Shown: positions 22,955 to 32,554, numbered from the stretch's first letter. The stretch is 44,223 nt of DNA from JBJXGF01 sp046153015 (GCA_046153015.1 JBJXGF010000031.1:1-44223); one strand, 5' to 3'. Notes: generated by a model not told the origin, from the letters alone. Numbers and translations are program-made.

Positions 22955-23893
22955 GTGATCGTCAAGCGGAACCTGAACCCGGTGAAGGTGCTGTCCTACG
23001 TGCGTGCGCCGCTCGCGTACGCCGCCGTCGTCGCGATCGTCGTCGTGCTGGCTCGGCGAACGACCGATTCGGCTCAGCTGGTCGTGCCGTTCGCACCGGT
23101 CGGGACACTTGGTGCCGCGCTCGCGATCTTCGTCGCGTTCCGGAACAACGCCTCCTACGCACGCTGGTGGGAGGCCCGCACGGTGTGGGGGAACATCCAC
23201 AACAACGCCCGGATCCTGGCCAGACAGCTCGTTGCGTCCACGGACAACGCACTCGCGTCGGGCACCGGTGGCTCCACCGACGACGTGCTCGCTTACCGGC
23301 GAGAGCAGGCGCTCCGGATCATCGCGTTCGCGCACGCGTTGCGGATCGAACTGCGTGGCACCGGCGACTGGGAGCGACTCCGGCCGTACCTCCCGTCCGA
23401 CGAGTTCCGGGCGATCGTCGACGCGGACGGACGGTCCAACCTTCTGCTGCAGCGCCTCGGCGTACGCATCAAGGACGGCGTGCGCCTCGGCTTGGTCGGC
23501 CAGTTCGATCCGATCACGCTCGAACCGAACCTGGCGGCGCTCAACGGATGGGCGGCAGCGTCGGAACGCATCGAGCAAACCCCTACCCCGCGTCAGTACG
23601 ACTACTTCACGCGAGTCGCGATCGCCGCGTTCTCCACGCTGTTGCCCTTCGGCCTCGAAAGCGTCGTTCCCACCGCCCAGGAGTGGCTGGTCGTCGTCCT
23701 CAGCATCGTCGTCGCCGGCGTGTTCATCATCCTCGAGCGTGTCGGCGCAATCGTCGACGCCCCCTTCTCGAACACGAACACCGACATCCCGATGACCGCC
23801 ATCTGCACCGCGATCGAGCGTGACCTGCTCGAGCAGATCGGCGACGCCGATCGCCCGCCAGCCGCAGTAGCCGTCGACGGCTACCTGTGGTGA
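22955..23893 (+). CDS. Bestrophin-like membrane protein (UPF0187 family)
   Basis: A 312-residue protein from GTG 22955. Family marks are FVAFRNNASYARWWEARTVWGNIHNNARILARQ (split here into FRNNASYARWWEAR and VWGNIHNNAR), YFTRVAIAAFSTLLPFGL and the tail FSNTNTDIPMTAICTAIERDLL. Hydrophobic segments lie at about 15-35, 45-62 and 215-260. Bacterial bestrophin homologues form pentameric ion channels. It starts a rightward series followed by the hydrolase after 26 bp. Confidence 0.9.
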   Translation: MIVKRNLNPVKVLSYVRAPLAYAAVVAIVVVLARRTTDSAQLVVPFAPVGTLGAALAIFVAFRNNASYARWWEARTVWGNIHNNARILARQLVASTDNALASGTGGSTDDVLAYRREQALRIIAFAHALRIELRGTGDWERLRPYLPSDEFRAIVDADGRSNLLLQRLGVRIKDGVRLGLVGQFDPITLEPNLAALNGWAAASERIEQTPTPRQYDYFTRVAIAAFSTLLPFGLESVVPTAQEWLVVVLSIVVAGVFIILERVGAIVDAPFSNTNTDIPMTAICTAIERDLLEQIGDADRPPAAVAVDGYLW

Positions 23894-23919
23894 ACCCACA
23901 CGTCAACAAGGAGAGCACC

Positions 23920-24651
23920 ATGTCCTCGATCGTCCTCGTCCACGGAGCCTGGTCCGATGCCACCGCGTGGTGGCAGGTGGCCGAGCAGCTCGCCGATGCG
24001 GGGCACCAGGTCGCCGCACCCGACCTGCCAGCGCACGGCACCGACCCCACCGATCCCCACGACGCGACACTCGACGGCTACGTCGCCACCGTCCTCGCCG
24101 CGACCCGCTCGATGCACGAACCCGTGGTGCTCGTCGGCCACTCGATGGCCGGCACCGTGATCTCATCGCTCGCACAGGCCCACCCCGAACTCGTCACTCA
24201 CCTCGTCTACCTGGCTGCGTTCCTGCTGCCGACGGGCCAGTCGCTGTACGGCTTCACCCAGACCTCACCGGGCATGGCCGACAGCGCCCTCGGCCCAGCG
24301 CTGCGCCCCGGAGACGGAGTGCTCGGCGTCGATCCCGCCCAGTTCATCGACGTGTTCTGCGCTGACGCAACCGACGAAGCGCAGCAGCAAGCGATCACGT
24401 CGCTGCGACCCGACCCCCTCTCGCCACTCGCGACACCGATCACCGTGACCGCCGATCGATGGGGCGTTGTGCCCCGCAGCTACATCCGCACCGATCGCGA
24501 TCGATGCGTCAGTCCCGCATCGCAAGCCGAAATGGTCGACGCCGTCGGCGTCGGCGCCGTCCGCCATCTCGATGCCGGCCACCTCGCCATGCTCTCCCAA
24601 CCCGAAGCCACCGCCGCCTCGATCATCGACCTCGTCACCCGTACCGCGTGA
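23920..24651 (+). CDS. Alpha/beta-hydrolase (esterase-like)
   Basis: A 243-residue protein from ATG 23920, with a ribosome site AAGGAG 11 bp upstream. It begins IVLVHGAWSDATAWW (oxyanion-hole region) and has the nucleophile elbow GHSMAG (Ser about 78) and the catalytic His in DAGHLAM. It is the compact form typical of methylesterases and salicylate-ester-type hydrolases (EstC-like). The substrate cannot be told. It is in a rightward cluster between the bestrophin and a DJ-1 protein. Confidence 0.88.
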   Translation: MSSIVLVHGAWSDATAWWQVAEQLADAGHQVAAPDLPAHGTDPTDPHDATLDGYVATVLAATRSMHEPVVLVGHSMAGTVISSLAQAHPELVTHLVYLAAFLLPTGQSLYGFTQTSPGMADSALGPALRPGDGVLGVDPAQFIDVFCADATDEAQQQAITSLRPDPLSPLATPITVTADRWGVVPRSYIRTDRDRCVSPASQAEMVDAVGVGAVRHLDAGHLAMLSQPEATAASIIDLVTRTA

Positions 24652-24691
24652 CCGCGCACCACCGACCTCAACGAACGAAAGGCACCACCTC

Positions 24692-25462
24692 ATGAGCCAC
24701 GCCAACGTCAACCCCGTCGACCCGACACACCCCAAGCGGGTGGCGATCGTGATCGCCAACCCGGCCACCTCGACCACCACCGGATGGCCGGTCGGGTTCT
24801 GGTGGTCCGAGCTCACCCACCCCTACTACTACCTCACCGAGGCCGGCTACCAGGTCGACATCTTCAGCCCCGAAGGCGGCCGGTGCGAAGCGGACGCCAT
24901 GTCGAACCCCGACGACACCACCAGGTGGCAGGCGGAGGACCAGATCAGCCGCGGCTTCATGCACGACCCGGACTTCATGGCGTTGATCGACAACACCGGC
25001 AAGGTCGACGACATCCACGTCGCCGACTACGACGCGATCATCGTCGCCGGCGGACAGGCCCCCATGTTCACCTTCGACACGGCGGTCAACCTCCACCACA
25101 AGTTCGTCGAGTTCTACGAACACGGCAAGATCGCCGCCGCCCTCTGCCACGGCACGGCGATCCTCCGCTACGCGACGCTCTCGAACGGCGAACCACTCGT
25201 CCGCGGCAAGACCGTCACCGGGTTCCCGAACGTCGAAGAAGACTTCGCCGACAACGCCGTCTGGGAGATGGGCGCGCTTCCCCGCGACCAGCACGTCATG
25301 GCGTGGCGGATCGAAGACACCCTGAAAGAACTCGGCGCCAACTACATCCAAGCCGGCCTGTTCAAGCCATTCGCGATCCGCGACGGCAACCTGCTCACCG
25401 GCCAACAGAACTTCTCAGGTGCAGAAGTCGCGAGACTTCTCCTCGACACGCTCGGCCGATGA
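24692..25462 (+). CDS. DJ-1/PfpI-family protein (class I glutamine-amidotransferase fold)
   Basis: A 256-residue protein from ATG 24692. The DJ-1 core is visible: VAIVIANPATS, GYQVDIFSPEGG, YDAIIVAGGQAPM and the nucleophile elbow AALCHGTAIL with the reactive Cys (about 151). TGFPNVEEDF and LLTGQQNFSG complete the fold. Relatives act as Hsp31-type glyoxalases, deglycases or chaperones. It follows the hydrolase by 40 bp. Confidence 0.88.
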   Translation: MSHANVNPVDPTHPKRVAIVIANPATSTTTGWPVGFWWSELTHPYYYLTEAGYQVDIFSPEGGRCEADAMSNPDDTTRWQAEDQISRGFMHDPDFMALIDNTGKVDDIHVADYDAIIVAGGQAPMFTFDTAVNLHHKFVEFYEHGKIAAALCHGTAILRYATLSNGEPLVRGKTVTGFPNVEEDFADNAVWEMGALPRDQHVMAWRIEDTLKELGANYIQAGLFKPFAIRDGNLLTGQQNFSGAEVARLLLDTLGR

Positions 25463-25571
25463 GCGCACATCAGACAACGACGAGCCCGGACACACCCGAG
25501 ATGCAGCGAGACGCCGACGTGTCACCCCTCCCGACAACGCGAACCTGGCGCCACCGCTCGAGGCGGCTTCC

Positions 25572-26243
25572 GTGAGGATCGGCATCGTCGGCGCCGGCCA
25601 CATCGGCAGCAACTGCGCGCGATTGTTCACCCGCGCAGGCCACCGCGTCCTGCTCAGCTACAGCCGCACACCGGAACGACTCACCGGCCTCGCCCACGAG
25701 CTCGGCAACAGGGCCGCTGTCGTGTCGCCACGAGAGGCGGTCGTCGACGCAGACCTCACCGTGATCGCCGTCCCCTGGCTCACGATCGACGACGCCATCG
25801 CGCAGGTCGGCTCGTTCGACGGACGGATCGTGATCGACACCAGCAACCAGTTCGGGACGACGGGCACGATCACACTCGCAAGCACCGCCGCTCGTCACAA
25901 CGCGCAGCGGATGACCGACGCTCGCTACACCAAATCGTTCAACACGCTGACGGCCGCGTTCCAAGCTGAGGCGTCGAATCGGACAGGTGACGACCGGGTC
26001 GTCCAGTGGGTGTGCGGCGACGACGGACCAGCGAAGCGAACGGTGATGGAGTTGATCGACGACATCGGCTACGTCGCGGTCGATGTCGGCGGGCTCGACG
26101 ATGCCGCCGTGATGGAAGCTCCACGCCGAGCCGGCGCAGTGTACGGCGAGGAATACCGCCTCCCCGACGCCCGCAACGTCGTCGCAGCGCTACGACAACG
26201 GACGCCGATACCGCCCACCCCGAGCTACGCGACGTCGCGGTGA
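25572..26243 (+). CDS. NADPH/F420-dependent oxidoreductase-like protein
   Basis: A 223-residue protein from GTG 25572. The Rossmann start RIGIVGAGHIGSNCARLFTRAGH is followed by VLLSYSRTPERL and TVIAVPWLTIDDAI, as in F420H2:NADP oxidoreductase and related NAD-binding proteins. The later blocks ARYTKSFNTLTAAFQAEA and VCGDDGPAKRTVMELIDDIGY match the same family. Such enzymes move hydride between NADPH and F420 or reduce small substrates. Its TGA overlaps the ATG of the LtrA gene (TGATG). Confidence 0.8.
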   Translation: MRIGIVGAGHIGSNCARLFTRAGHRVLLSYSRTPERLTGLAHELGNRAAVVSPREAVVDADLTVIAVPWLTIDDAIAQVGSFDGRIVIDTSNQFGTTGTITLASTAARHNAQRMTDARYTKSFNTLTAAFQAEASNRTGDDRVVQWVCGDDGPAKRTVMELIDDIGYVAVDVGGLDDAAVMEAPRRAGAVYGEEYRLPDARNVVAALRQRTPIPPTPSYATSR

Positions 26244-27394
26244 TGGACGACCCCGGTCCACCGGGGCCAACGGCGACCTCGCGCTCGGCCGAGTCGAACG
26301 TGAGCGGCGCGGGAACCCACGAGCTGTTCTTCGACCTCGTCTTCGTGTACGGCATCACGCAGGTCTCCGGGCTCCTCGCACACGATGTCGATGCGGGCGG
26401 CCTTGCGACCTCCGGCCTCGTGCTCGCATTGATGTGGTGGGTGTGGTCCCAGTACACGTGGGCGATCAATGCCGTCGACGCCGACCGGCCCGCGGCCGTG
26501 ATCGCGCTCCTTGGCGCGGCGGCCGCGGCGTTCTTCTGCGCCCAGGCCATCCCGGATGCCTACGGCGCAGCGGGCGATTGGTTCGGCATCGCCTACTTCG
26601 TGCTCCATACGGGCGGGCTCAGCATCTACTGGCTGAGCCTCGGGGGCGACATCGCGCACCGACAGGCCCTGCGCACATACCTGCCGCTCGCCACCATCGC
26701 CCCCGCAGTCGTACTCCTCGGCGGACTCGCACCCCCGGCGGCCCGAGCCTGGATCTGGACCGGAGCGCTCGCCCTAGAAATTGCTGGAGCCCTCAACGCC
26801 GGCAGGGGCGATTTCAGGATTCAACCCACCCGATTCGCCGAGCGCTACTCCCTCATCGTCATCATCGCGCTCGGTGAAGCGATCGTCGCGGTCGGCGTCA
26901 GCACTGCCGACCAAACGCGATCCGGCCGCTTCGCCGTCACCGCAACAACCGCTCTGCTCCTCATCGGTCTGCTCTACGTCTCCTACTTCGGGTCGATCAC
27001 CGATCACACCGCCCGCTTCCTCGAACGAACACCGCCAAGTCGGCAGGCCCGAGCGGCCAGGAACCTCTACACGTTTCTTCACCTACCGATCGTCGCCGGC
27101 ATCGTCAGCATCACCGTCGCAGCCGAGCGCATCGTGCACCACCCCACACGACCGTTGGACCACGGTGGTCGAGTTGCCCTAGCCCTCGGCAACGGACTGT
27201 TCCTCGGCAGCTTCGTGATCACCCACGCGCTCACCGCTCGCACGCTGCTCTACGAACGCCTTGCGATGATCGTCGCCGTCGCGTCGGTCTGCATCGCGGC
27301 CGCCCAGTGGTCAAGCCTGGCCATCGGAGTCGCAACCGCGGCCGCGCTCGCCGCAGGCCTCTCCGTCGAAGCCATCCGTCTACGCGACACGTAG
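26243..27394 (+). CDS. Low-temperature-requirement protein A (LtrA) family membrane protein
   Basis: A 383-residue integral membrane protein from ATG 26243. The family entry motif THELFFDLVFVYGITQVSGLL is near residues 25-45 (HELFFDLVFV), followed by MWWVWSQYTWAINAVD. RFAERYSLIVIIALGEAIVAVG, the second LtrA mark, lies near the middle. About ten hydrophobic segments are present. LtrA was found as a gene needed for growth at low temperature in Listeria; its biochemical role is unknown. It is the last gene in the rightward series. Confidence 0.88.
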   Translation: MDDPGPPGPTATSRSAESNVSGAGTHELFFDLVFVYGITQVSGLLAHDVDAGGLATSGLVLALMWWVWSQYTWAINAVDADRPAAVIALLGAAAAAFFCAQAIPDAYGAAGDWFGIAYFVLHTGGLSIYWLSLGGDIAHRQALRTYLPLATIAPAVVLLGGLAPPAARAWIWTGALALEIAGALNAGRGDFRIQPTRFAERYSLIVIIALGEAIVAVGVSTADQTRSGRFAVTATTALLLIGLLYVSYFGSITDHTARFLERTPPSRQARAARNLYTFLHLPIVAGIVSITVAAERIVHHPTRPLDHGGRVALALGNGLFLGSFVITHALTARTLLYERLAMIVAVASVCIAAAQWSSLAIGVATAAALAAGLSVEAIRLRDT

Positions 27395-27698
27395 CACCGA
27401 CAGCTCGGCCTCACGGACCAAGCTGACCAGGAGCGGCGAGGCACGGCAAACGGCGGTGCGATGACGCCCCCGGCCCGGGCCGGACCGAGACACCGTCCAC
27501 TTTCTCACCGCATTCATCTGGCACACGACCGCCGACCAGATCCTCAAGAGCCTTCGAAAGCACGTGACGAACCTATGACGCAGTACATGACCGCCACGAC
27601 ATGACAGGCCTCCGGCTCGCATGCGACATAGGGCCGGGCGGCGCTACCTGACTCCGACAAATGCGGCCGTCGGCGTTTCCCGACGCTTGCGACACCAC
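27395..27698. other. Intergenic, convergent end of two units
   Basis: About 300 bp between the LtrA and LysR stop codons. A GC-rich palindrome (GGCCCGGGCC, near 27473) could help terminate one unit. No gene, RNA or repeat is recognised. Confidence 0.4.
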
Positions 27699-28622
27699 TC
27701 AGACCAATGCGCGGGTCAACCCATCGAACAAGCCGTACGAGCCAACAACCGCCGTTGCGATGTCCACGAATCCACGCTGAAGTCGAGTGGCTCGACTCAC
27801 AGTTCGCACGCCGACCACGAACTCGGGAGCGTCGTCGAGGAGAAGAAACGAGACGCCCCCTGCGGTGTTGCGCCTCGCGCTGCCTTGCGTCGTGCACAAC
27901 ACCGCTCCTGACGAGGCGATTGCGTCGAACACGTCGTGCGTGTCCGCGAGCGGCGACTCGACTACCCGAGCGGCCTCGCCATTGCGCACATCGACGAGGT
28001 GATACGGCACGCGGAAGTGATCGGAGATCCGAGGATCGTCGACGAACGTCATCTCAGCGGCCATTCGAGCGCTCACCCGCTTCTGGCCTTCAAAATCAGC
28101 CGCCCTCACCGCAAGGAGCGGCTGCGTCGCGATCAGAGGTACGAACCCATCAACATCTGGCGGCTGTGACGATCGCTCAGCGAGCACTACGTCGACGAGA
28201 CCTCGCTCCACCGCAGTCGGCAGATCGCTGTACTCCAACGACTTGGTGACGACCTGAACCTCGGGATAGGCGGCGGCGAAGACACTCGTGACAACGGGGG
28301 TGAGAACATCCAGCCCTTCATCATGGCAACCGACGACAAACCGATGAGTTCGGTCGATGCTGCAACCCTTTCCGCGAATGCCTTCGGCGATCAATTCCAT
28401 CTCGGCGAGCAACCGACGGGCGTCCGCCGCCACCATCTTCCCCAAGTCCGTCAATTCGCAAGATCGAGAACTGCGAACGAGGAGCGCGCCTCCGACCTCT
28501 CGTTCCAACTGCGCAATCTGCGAGCTCAAGCTCGACTGCGCGAGCGGGATGCGCATCGCCGCCCGCTGAAAGTGAAGCTCCTCCGCGAGCACCAAGAAGT
28601 ACCGCAGCCGCCGGAGATCCAC
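27699..28622 (-). CDS. LysR-family transcriptional regulator
   Basis: A 307-residue protein from GTG 28622. Complete LysR: winged helix at 1-65 (LRRLRYFLVLAEELHFQRAA, AQSSLSSQIAQLEREVGGAL) and an effector-binding domain from about 90 (FVVGCHDEGLDVLTPVV, YPEVQVVTKSLEYSDLPTAVERGLVDVVL). The HTH is nearly identical to that of the chimeric regulator at 19168. It faces left toward the LtrA, F420-type and DJ-1 genes and may sense a compound they handle; this is inference. Confidence 0.9.
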   Translation of the reverse strand: MDLRRLRYFLVLAEELHFQRAAMRIPLAQSSLSSQIAQLEREVGGALLVRSSRSCELTDLGKMVAADARRLLAEMELIAEGIRGKGCSIDRTHRFVVGCHDEGLDVLTPVVTSVFAAAYPEVQVVTKSLEYSDLPTAVERGLVDVVLAERSSQPPDVDGFVPLIATQPLLAVRAADFEGQKRVSARMAAEMTFVDDPRISDHFRVPYHLVDVRNGEAARVVESPLADTHDVFDAIASSGAVLCTTQGSARRNTAGGVSFLLLDDAPEFVVGVRTVSRATRLQRGFVDIATAVVGSYGLFDGLTRALV

Positions 28623-28685
28623 CGGAAAATGCTAACAGAGGTTCGGCCCTGCATGCCCGGCTGACCCCAACACGGCCGAACCGGT

Positions 28686-28712
28686 GACCTTCGGGTTCTC
28701 GCCCAAGTGGTC
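28686..28712. repeat. Left-end hairpin of element 4 (imperfect)
   Basis: GACCTTCGGG TTCTCG CCCAAGTGGTC. The left half equals the other arm hairpins; the right half is degenerate. Two insertion sequences now separate it from the GTTGACA iterons. Without them the gap would still be about 140 bp, longer than the 4-5 bp seen elsewhere. Confidence 0.5.
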
Positions 28713-30491
28713 TAGGTGAGTGAGCAGAAACGCGCTTGAGTGCTCGCGGGTCGCGCGTGTGTTCGGTACGGTCATGTCATGCTGGGCAGGGTTGAGGCGT
28801 AGGGGTCGCTGCTGGAGACTCGATGGGTGCGTCGCCATCTGGTGACCAAGGGCTCGTTCTATGAGCGGCTGGCGGGGCACGGTGACGAGATCGTGTCCGA
28901 TGACGACTTCGCCGAGTTGTACGCGCACGGGCGGGGCCGGCCGTCGGTGCCGCCGTCGGTGATGGTGCGGGCGTTGTTGTGCGCCACTCATGACCGCACC
29001 TCGGACCGGGAGACGTCGCGCCGGACCCGGGTCGATCTGGACTGGAAGGCCGCGATGGGCGTGACCGACGAGTTCGAAGGGATCGCAGCGACCACGTTCA
29101 GTCTGTTCCGGGCCCGGCTCGTGGCCCGCGACGGGGACCGCCGCCTGTTCGAAGCGACCCTGGCCAAGGCGGTCGCGGCGGGGGTCCTGAAGGGAAAGCT
29201 GACCGCGATCATCGACTCGTCGCCGGTCCATGGCGCGGGGGCGGTGGCCGACACGTACGCGTTGATCGCCGGGTTCCTGGGTCGGATCGTGCGGGCCGCG
29301 GGCGACACCCTGGACCCGGACGTGGCGGCGACGGCGGCACCGTTCTGTGGCCCGAAGCCCGACTTCGACTGGCAGGACCCGACGGCACGGGCGGCGCACC
29401 TGCAGGAACTGGTCGCTGCCGCCGGTGTGGTGCTGGCCGCCACCCGCGGGATCATCGACGACGCGGTGACCGAGCCGGCGGGTTTCCTGGCCCAGGTGAT
29501 CGGCCAGGATCTGACCCTCGACGACAACGGTGACCTCGCGATCGCGGACGGGGTCGCCCGGGACCGGGTCATCTCGCACTCGGACCCCGAGATGCGCCAC
29601 GGCCGCAAGTCCGCATCACGACGTTTCGATGGCCACAAGCTCGACGTCCTCACCGACGAGGACACCGAGCTCGTGTTGGGCGTGGCCGTCCGGGCCGGCA
29701 ACGCCGGTGACGGTGACGGCGCGGTCCCGCTGCTCGCCGACGCCCAGGCCCTCGACGGGATCGACATCGACACGCTGCTCGGTGACATGGCCTACAGCGA
29801 CGGCGAGGTCCGCGAAGCTGTCGAGGCCGCCGGTGTCGATCTGGTCGCGAAGGTCCCGCCCGTGACGAACGGGGGCCGGTTCCCCAAGACCAGCTTCGAG
29901 ATCGATCTCGAGGCCGAGACGGTGACGTGCCCGGCCGGTGAGACCACCACCACCGCCCAGAGGACGAAGGATCACAAGGGCCGCAAGGCGACCGTGTTCG
30001 TGTTCCCCACCGAGGTGTGCGCGATCTGCCCGCTACGCGAGCAGTGCACCGGCGCCATAGGCGGACGGCGGATCACCGTCGGACGTCACGAAGCCCGGAT
30101 CGCTGCCGCCCGCGCCGCCCAGAACGAGCCGGCCACCCAAGCGTTGCTGCGGCGCCGGTCCAAGGTGGAACGCAAGATCGATCACCTTCAAGACCTCGGG
30201 ATGCGCCACGCCCGCTACCGGGGCCGAAGGCGAACACTGCTGCAAGCCCGGCTTGCCGCGACCGTCGCCAACCTGAAGCGCCTCGCTGTCCTCGACGCGT
30301 TCGCAGACACGAACCCCGCCCCGATCTGAAGCGGCAAGAGGGCCCGGCGGGTCCCGATCCCGGCCGTGACAACGGCCCCGGGCCCACAACCGGCTCTCAC
30401 AGCCCGGCGCTACCAGCCGACCGCCACACCCGCCACGTCCAGCGCCCAGCGTCGAGCACGCCAAACAGGCACTTGCTGCTCACTCACCTAG
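28712..30491 (+). mobile_element. IS1182-family insertion sequence
   Basis: Perfect 16-bp inverted ends CTAGGTGAGTGAGCAG at 28712-28727 and 30476-30491, counting a CTAG at each border that may be a 4-bp target duplication. A single intact transposase gene lies inside. The right CTAG is shared with the next insertion sequence. Confidence 0.85.
28827..30329 (+). CDS. IS1182-family transposase
   Basis: A 500-residue DDE transposase. It begins with the LVTKGSFYERLAGHGDEIV block of the family. The catalytic Asp residues are in AIIDSSPV (about 131) and LGDMAYSDGEVRE (about 318), and the Glu in SKVERKIDHLQDLGMRHARY. A zinc-finger-like cluster CPAGETT...CAICPLREQC precedes the last part. The GTG at 28827 is the first usable start after a stop at 28801. 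The gene is intact. Confidence 0.9.
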   Translation: MRRHLVTKGSFYERLAGHGDEIVSDDDFAELYAHGRGRPSVPPSVMVRALLCATHDRTSDRETSRRTRVDLDWKAAMGVTDEFEGIAATTFSLFRARLVARDGDRRLFEATLAKAVAAGVLKGKLTAIIDSSPVHGAGAVADTYALIAGFLGRIVRAAGDTLDPDVAATAAPFCGPKPDFDWQDPTARAAHLQELVAAAGVVLAATRGIIDDAVTEPAGFLAQVIGQDLTLDDNGDLAIADGVARDRVISHSDPEMRHGRKSASRRFDGHKLDVLTDEDTELVLGVAVRAGNAGDGDGAVPLLADAQALDGIDIDTLLGDMAYSDGEVREAVEAAGVDLVAKVPPVTNGGRFPKTSFEIDLEAETVTCPAGETTTTAQRTKDHKGRKATVFVFPTEVCAICPLREQCTGAIGGRRITVGRHEARIAAARAAQNEPATQALLRRRSKVERKIDHLQDLGMRHARYRGRRRTLLQARLAATVANLKRLAVLDAFADTNPAPI

Positions 30492-32175
30492 CCCCGATCA
30501 TTCATCGGTAGGTCGGGGAGGGGGCGGGACAGGCGGTGTGGGCGGTGCTGGGCGCCTTCGGTCGCTGTGAGTTCGCTGGTGGGTGCGCGTCCGACCCGCG
30601 GCCGGCGTCGTCGGGTGTCGGCGGGCGCTTCCGGTGCGCGTTGAACGGGGAGGGGCTCGCTGAGGTGGGTGGTCTCGAGCTGAGTCAGTTCACGCGTGGG
30701 ATGCGGCTGTAGGCGGCGAGCAACGCGTCGGCGGTCGGCCAGTCGTCGAGGATGCGCACGATGGTCCGGCGGGCGTGGCGCACGACCCGGGCGGGGGTGT
30801 GCCAGAGCTGCCAGCGCAGGGTCTTGGGTTCAGCGTTGGCGAGGGGGCCGCGCAGGCACAGCAGCTGGAACCAGCGGACCAGGTCGGCGGCGAAGCAGAC
30901 CAGCGCCATCCAGGCCCGGTTGGCGTCGAGGTCGCTGAACGGGAACCGTTCGAGCCCGGAGGACTTGAGCCGGCGGATGTGGTCCTCGACATGGGCGTGG
31001 GCGCGCAGGTGGACGTCGGCGTCGACGGCGGTCCCTGCCCGGTCGGTGAACTGACCCCAGAACCGGTAGTCCAGCGACGGGAACAGGCTGGTCTGGGCAC
31101 CGGGGTGCAGCGGTTCGCGGCGCACGATGAACCGGGTGCCTTCGGGCCAGTCGGTCAGGTCGATGAGATCGGTGAGCTCGGCCACCGCGGCGCCGTCTCG
31201 TTGCTCGCCGGCCTGGGTCAGCGCCGCCAACCATCGGTCCTCATCGTCGACGGCCCGGCTGATCGCTGCTTTGACCTGCGGGTTCGTGCGGGCCACGACC
31301 GAGAACCCGATGTTGCGGGCCCGGAACTCGGCGGCCAGGCGGGCGCTGCAACCGGCCGAGTCGGCCCGCACCTCGATAACTCGACGCACCGAGGTGGGCT
31401 CATCGCCACGGTGGTGGCCGGCGGCGATCCGAGCCGGGAGCTGGGCGACCGCCGCGTCGAGCACAGCCAGTTGATCGGCGATGTCGTTGGCGGTGGCGTT
31501 GCCCGGCCGCAGGATCCCGGCGAGGGCTTCGCCAGTCGCGTCGGCGAAGCAGAACATCGGTGAGAACCCGAACCCCCGCTTGTAGTTGGCAGCGGTGCCT
31601 TCCTTGTTCTCCGAGTGGATGTCGACCAGCGACGCGTCGAGATCCAAGACCACCGGCGCCTTCCCGGTCGTCGCCGACGAGCGCCGCCACACCCGGGCCC
31701 GCGTGTCGGCCATTGCCTCCCACATGCCTTCGAGGGTGGCAGCGTCGATCGATCGGACAGTGCGATACAGCGTCGAGTCCGACGGCACCGCCCCGAACAG
31801 TGTCGGCTGCGCTCGGAGCCGTTCGATGTCCGAGCACGCCTCACCACCACCGGCGAGCATCAACATCGCCTGCACGGCCACCTTGCCTCGATCATGCACA
31901 CGGAACCGGGGCTGGGGGATCCGTGCCGACAGCGACGCGCCGAACCCGAGCCGGTCCGCCAGCGCACCCACCGCGTGCAACCCGACATGAGCGACGACCT
32001 GGTCGCCGCCGCCTTCCACAACCACCGGAGCCGTGCTGTTAGCGTTCACCTACGAAGTGCCCTTCTGCTCGGGACCCTGCTGCCATCGACAAGCGCAGTT
32101 TCCCCCGCCAGAAGGGCTTCTTCGCGGACGCGGCACCTTCAGCTCAACGAACCCCGTGAATGATCGGGGCTAGGC
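30488..32175 (-). mobile_element. IS1380-family insertion sequence
   Basis: 18-bp inverted ends CCTAGCCCCGATCATTCA at 30487-30504 and, inverted, at 32159-32176, with CTAG at both borders (30488-30491, 32172-32175). The three CTAG copies in a row show that this element and the IS1182-type element went into the same tetranucleotide one after the other. Confidence 0.85.
30685..32049 (-). CDS. IS1380-family transposase
   Basis: A 454-residue DDE transposase from GTG 32049. Catalytic residues are in VVLDLDASLVDIHSENK (first Asp), VIEVRADSAGCSARL (second Asp) and AHAHVEDHIRRLKSSG (Glu). The sequence after the first Asp (YKRGFGFSPMFCF) and the terminal WQLWHTPARVVRHARR are family marks. No damage is seen. 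It is transcribed opposite to the neighbouring IS1182-type gene, and their ends converge near 30490. Confidence 0.9.
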   Translation of the reverse strand: MNANSTAPVVVEGGGDQVVAHVGLHAVGALADRLGFGASLSARIPQPRFRVHDRGKVAVQAMLMLAGGGEACSDIERLRAQPTLFGAVPSDSTLYRTVRSIDAATLEGMWEAMADTRARVWRRSSATTGKAPVVLDLDASLVDIHSENKEGTAANYKRGFGFSPMFCFADATGEALAGILRPGNATANDIADQLAVLDAAVAQLPARIAAGHHRGDEPTSVRRVIEVRADSAGCSARLAAEFRARNIGFSVVARTNPQVKAAISRAVDDEDRWLAALTQAGEQRDGAAVAELTDLIDLTDWPEGTRFIVRREPLHPGAQTSLFPSLDYRFWGQFTDRAGTAVDADVHLRAHAHVEDHIRRLKSSGLERFPFSDLDANRAWMALVCFAADLVRWFQLLCLRGPLANAEPKTLRWQLWHTPARVVRHARRTIVRILDDWPTADALLAAYSRIPRVN

Positions 32176-32311
32176 AGGAGTCGGCGTCCGTGCGCTTTCG
32201 TCGGCGCTGGTCGGTCGCAGTTCCCGCCGAAGCGAGCGCAAGCAGCGCAGCCTGGGTCGCACGAGCGCCGACGACCACGGACGGATGCGCACGGGCGCCT
32301 ACGCCATCGCG

Positions 32312-32333
32312 TGTTGACAAGGCGTTGACAACC
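32312..32333. repeat. 11-bp iteron pair GTTGACA, left arm of element 4
   Basis: TGTTGACAAGG and CGTTGACAACC, 56 bp before tRNA copy 4. Same word as at 13853-13874, 18.4 kb away. Confidence 0.75.
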
Positions 32334-32343
32334 GGCAACGGAC

Positions 32344-32375
32344 GAGGCCCTCCCCGCCGGAGCGGAAAGGGCCTC
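32344..32375 (-). terminator. Hairpin downstream of tRNA fragment copy 4
   Basis: GAGGCCCT pairs with AGGGCCTC. Same position as at the other copies but with a less regular inner stem. Confidence 0.45.
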
Positions 32376-32389
32376 TGACCTGGTGCTAT

Positions 32390-32434
32390 TGGTGGCGGGG
32401 GCCGGATTTGAACCTGCGACCTTCGGGTTATGAG
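32390..32434 (-). repeat. tRNA-Met(CAT) 3' half, copy 4 (attachment core)
   Basis: Same 45-bp fragment with one change in the T-stem (CCGG in place of CAGG on the plus strand) that breaks a pair. Boundary of elements 4 and 5: GTTGACA iterons on the left, GTTGTAC iterons on the right. Confidence 0.85.
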
Positions 32435-32554
32435 TGCACAGACGCCCGTGGGCACTGGTCGGCGCTCGTTGGCGTTCTCCCTGGTCGCGAGGCGATTCTG
32501 TGACGGCGAGCAGCTCTGTCGTGGGCGCTCGTGCGAGCCCGTAGGTGCTTGTCG

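Noticed and set aside
30017..30511. Plus-strand frame over the end of the IS1182 transposase
   Set aside because: Overlaps the transposase 3' end out of frame and then the element's inverted end. No homology features.
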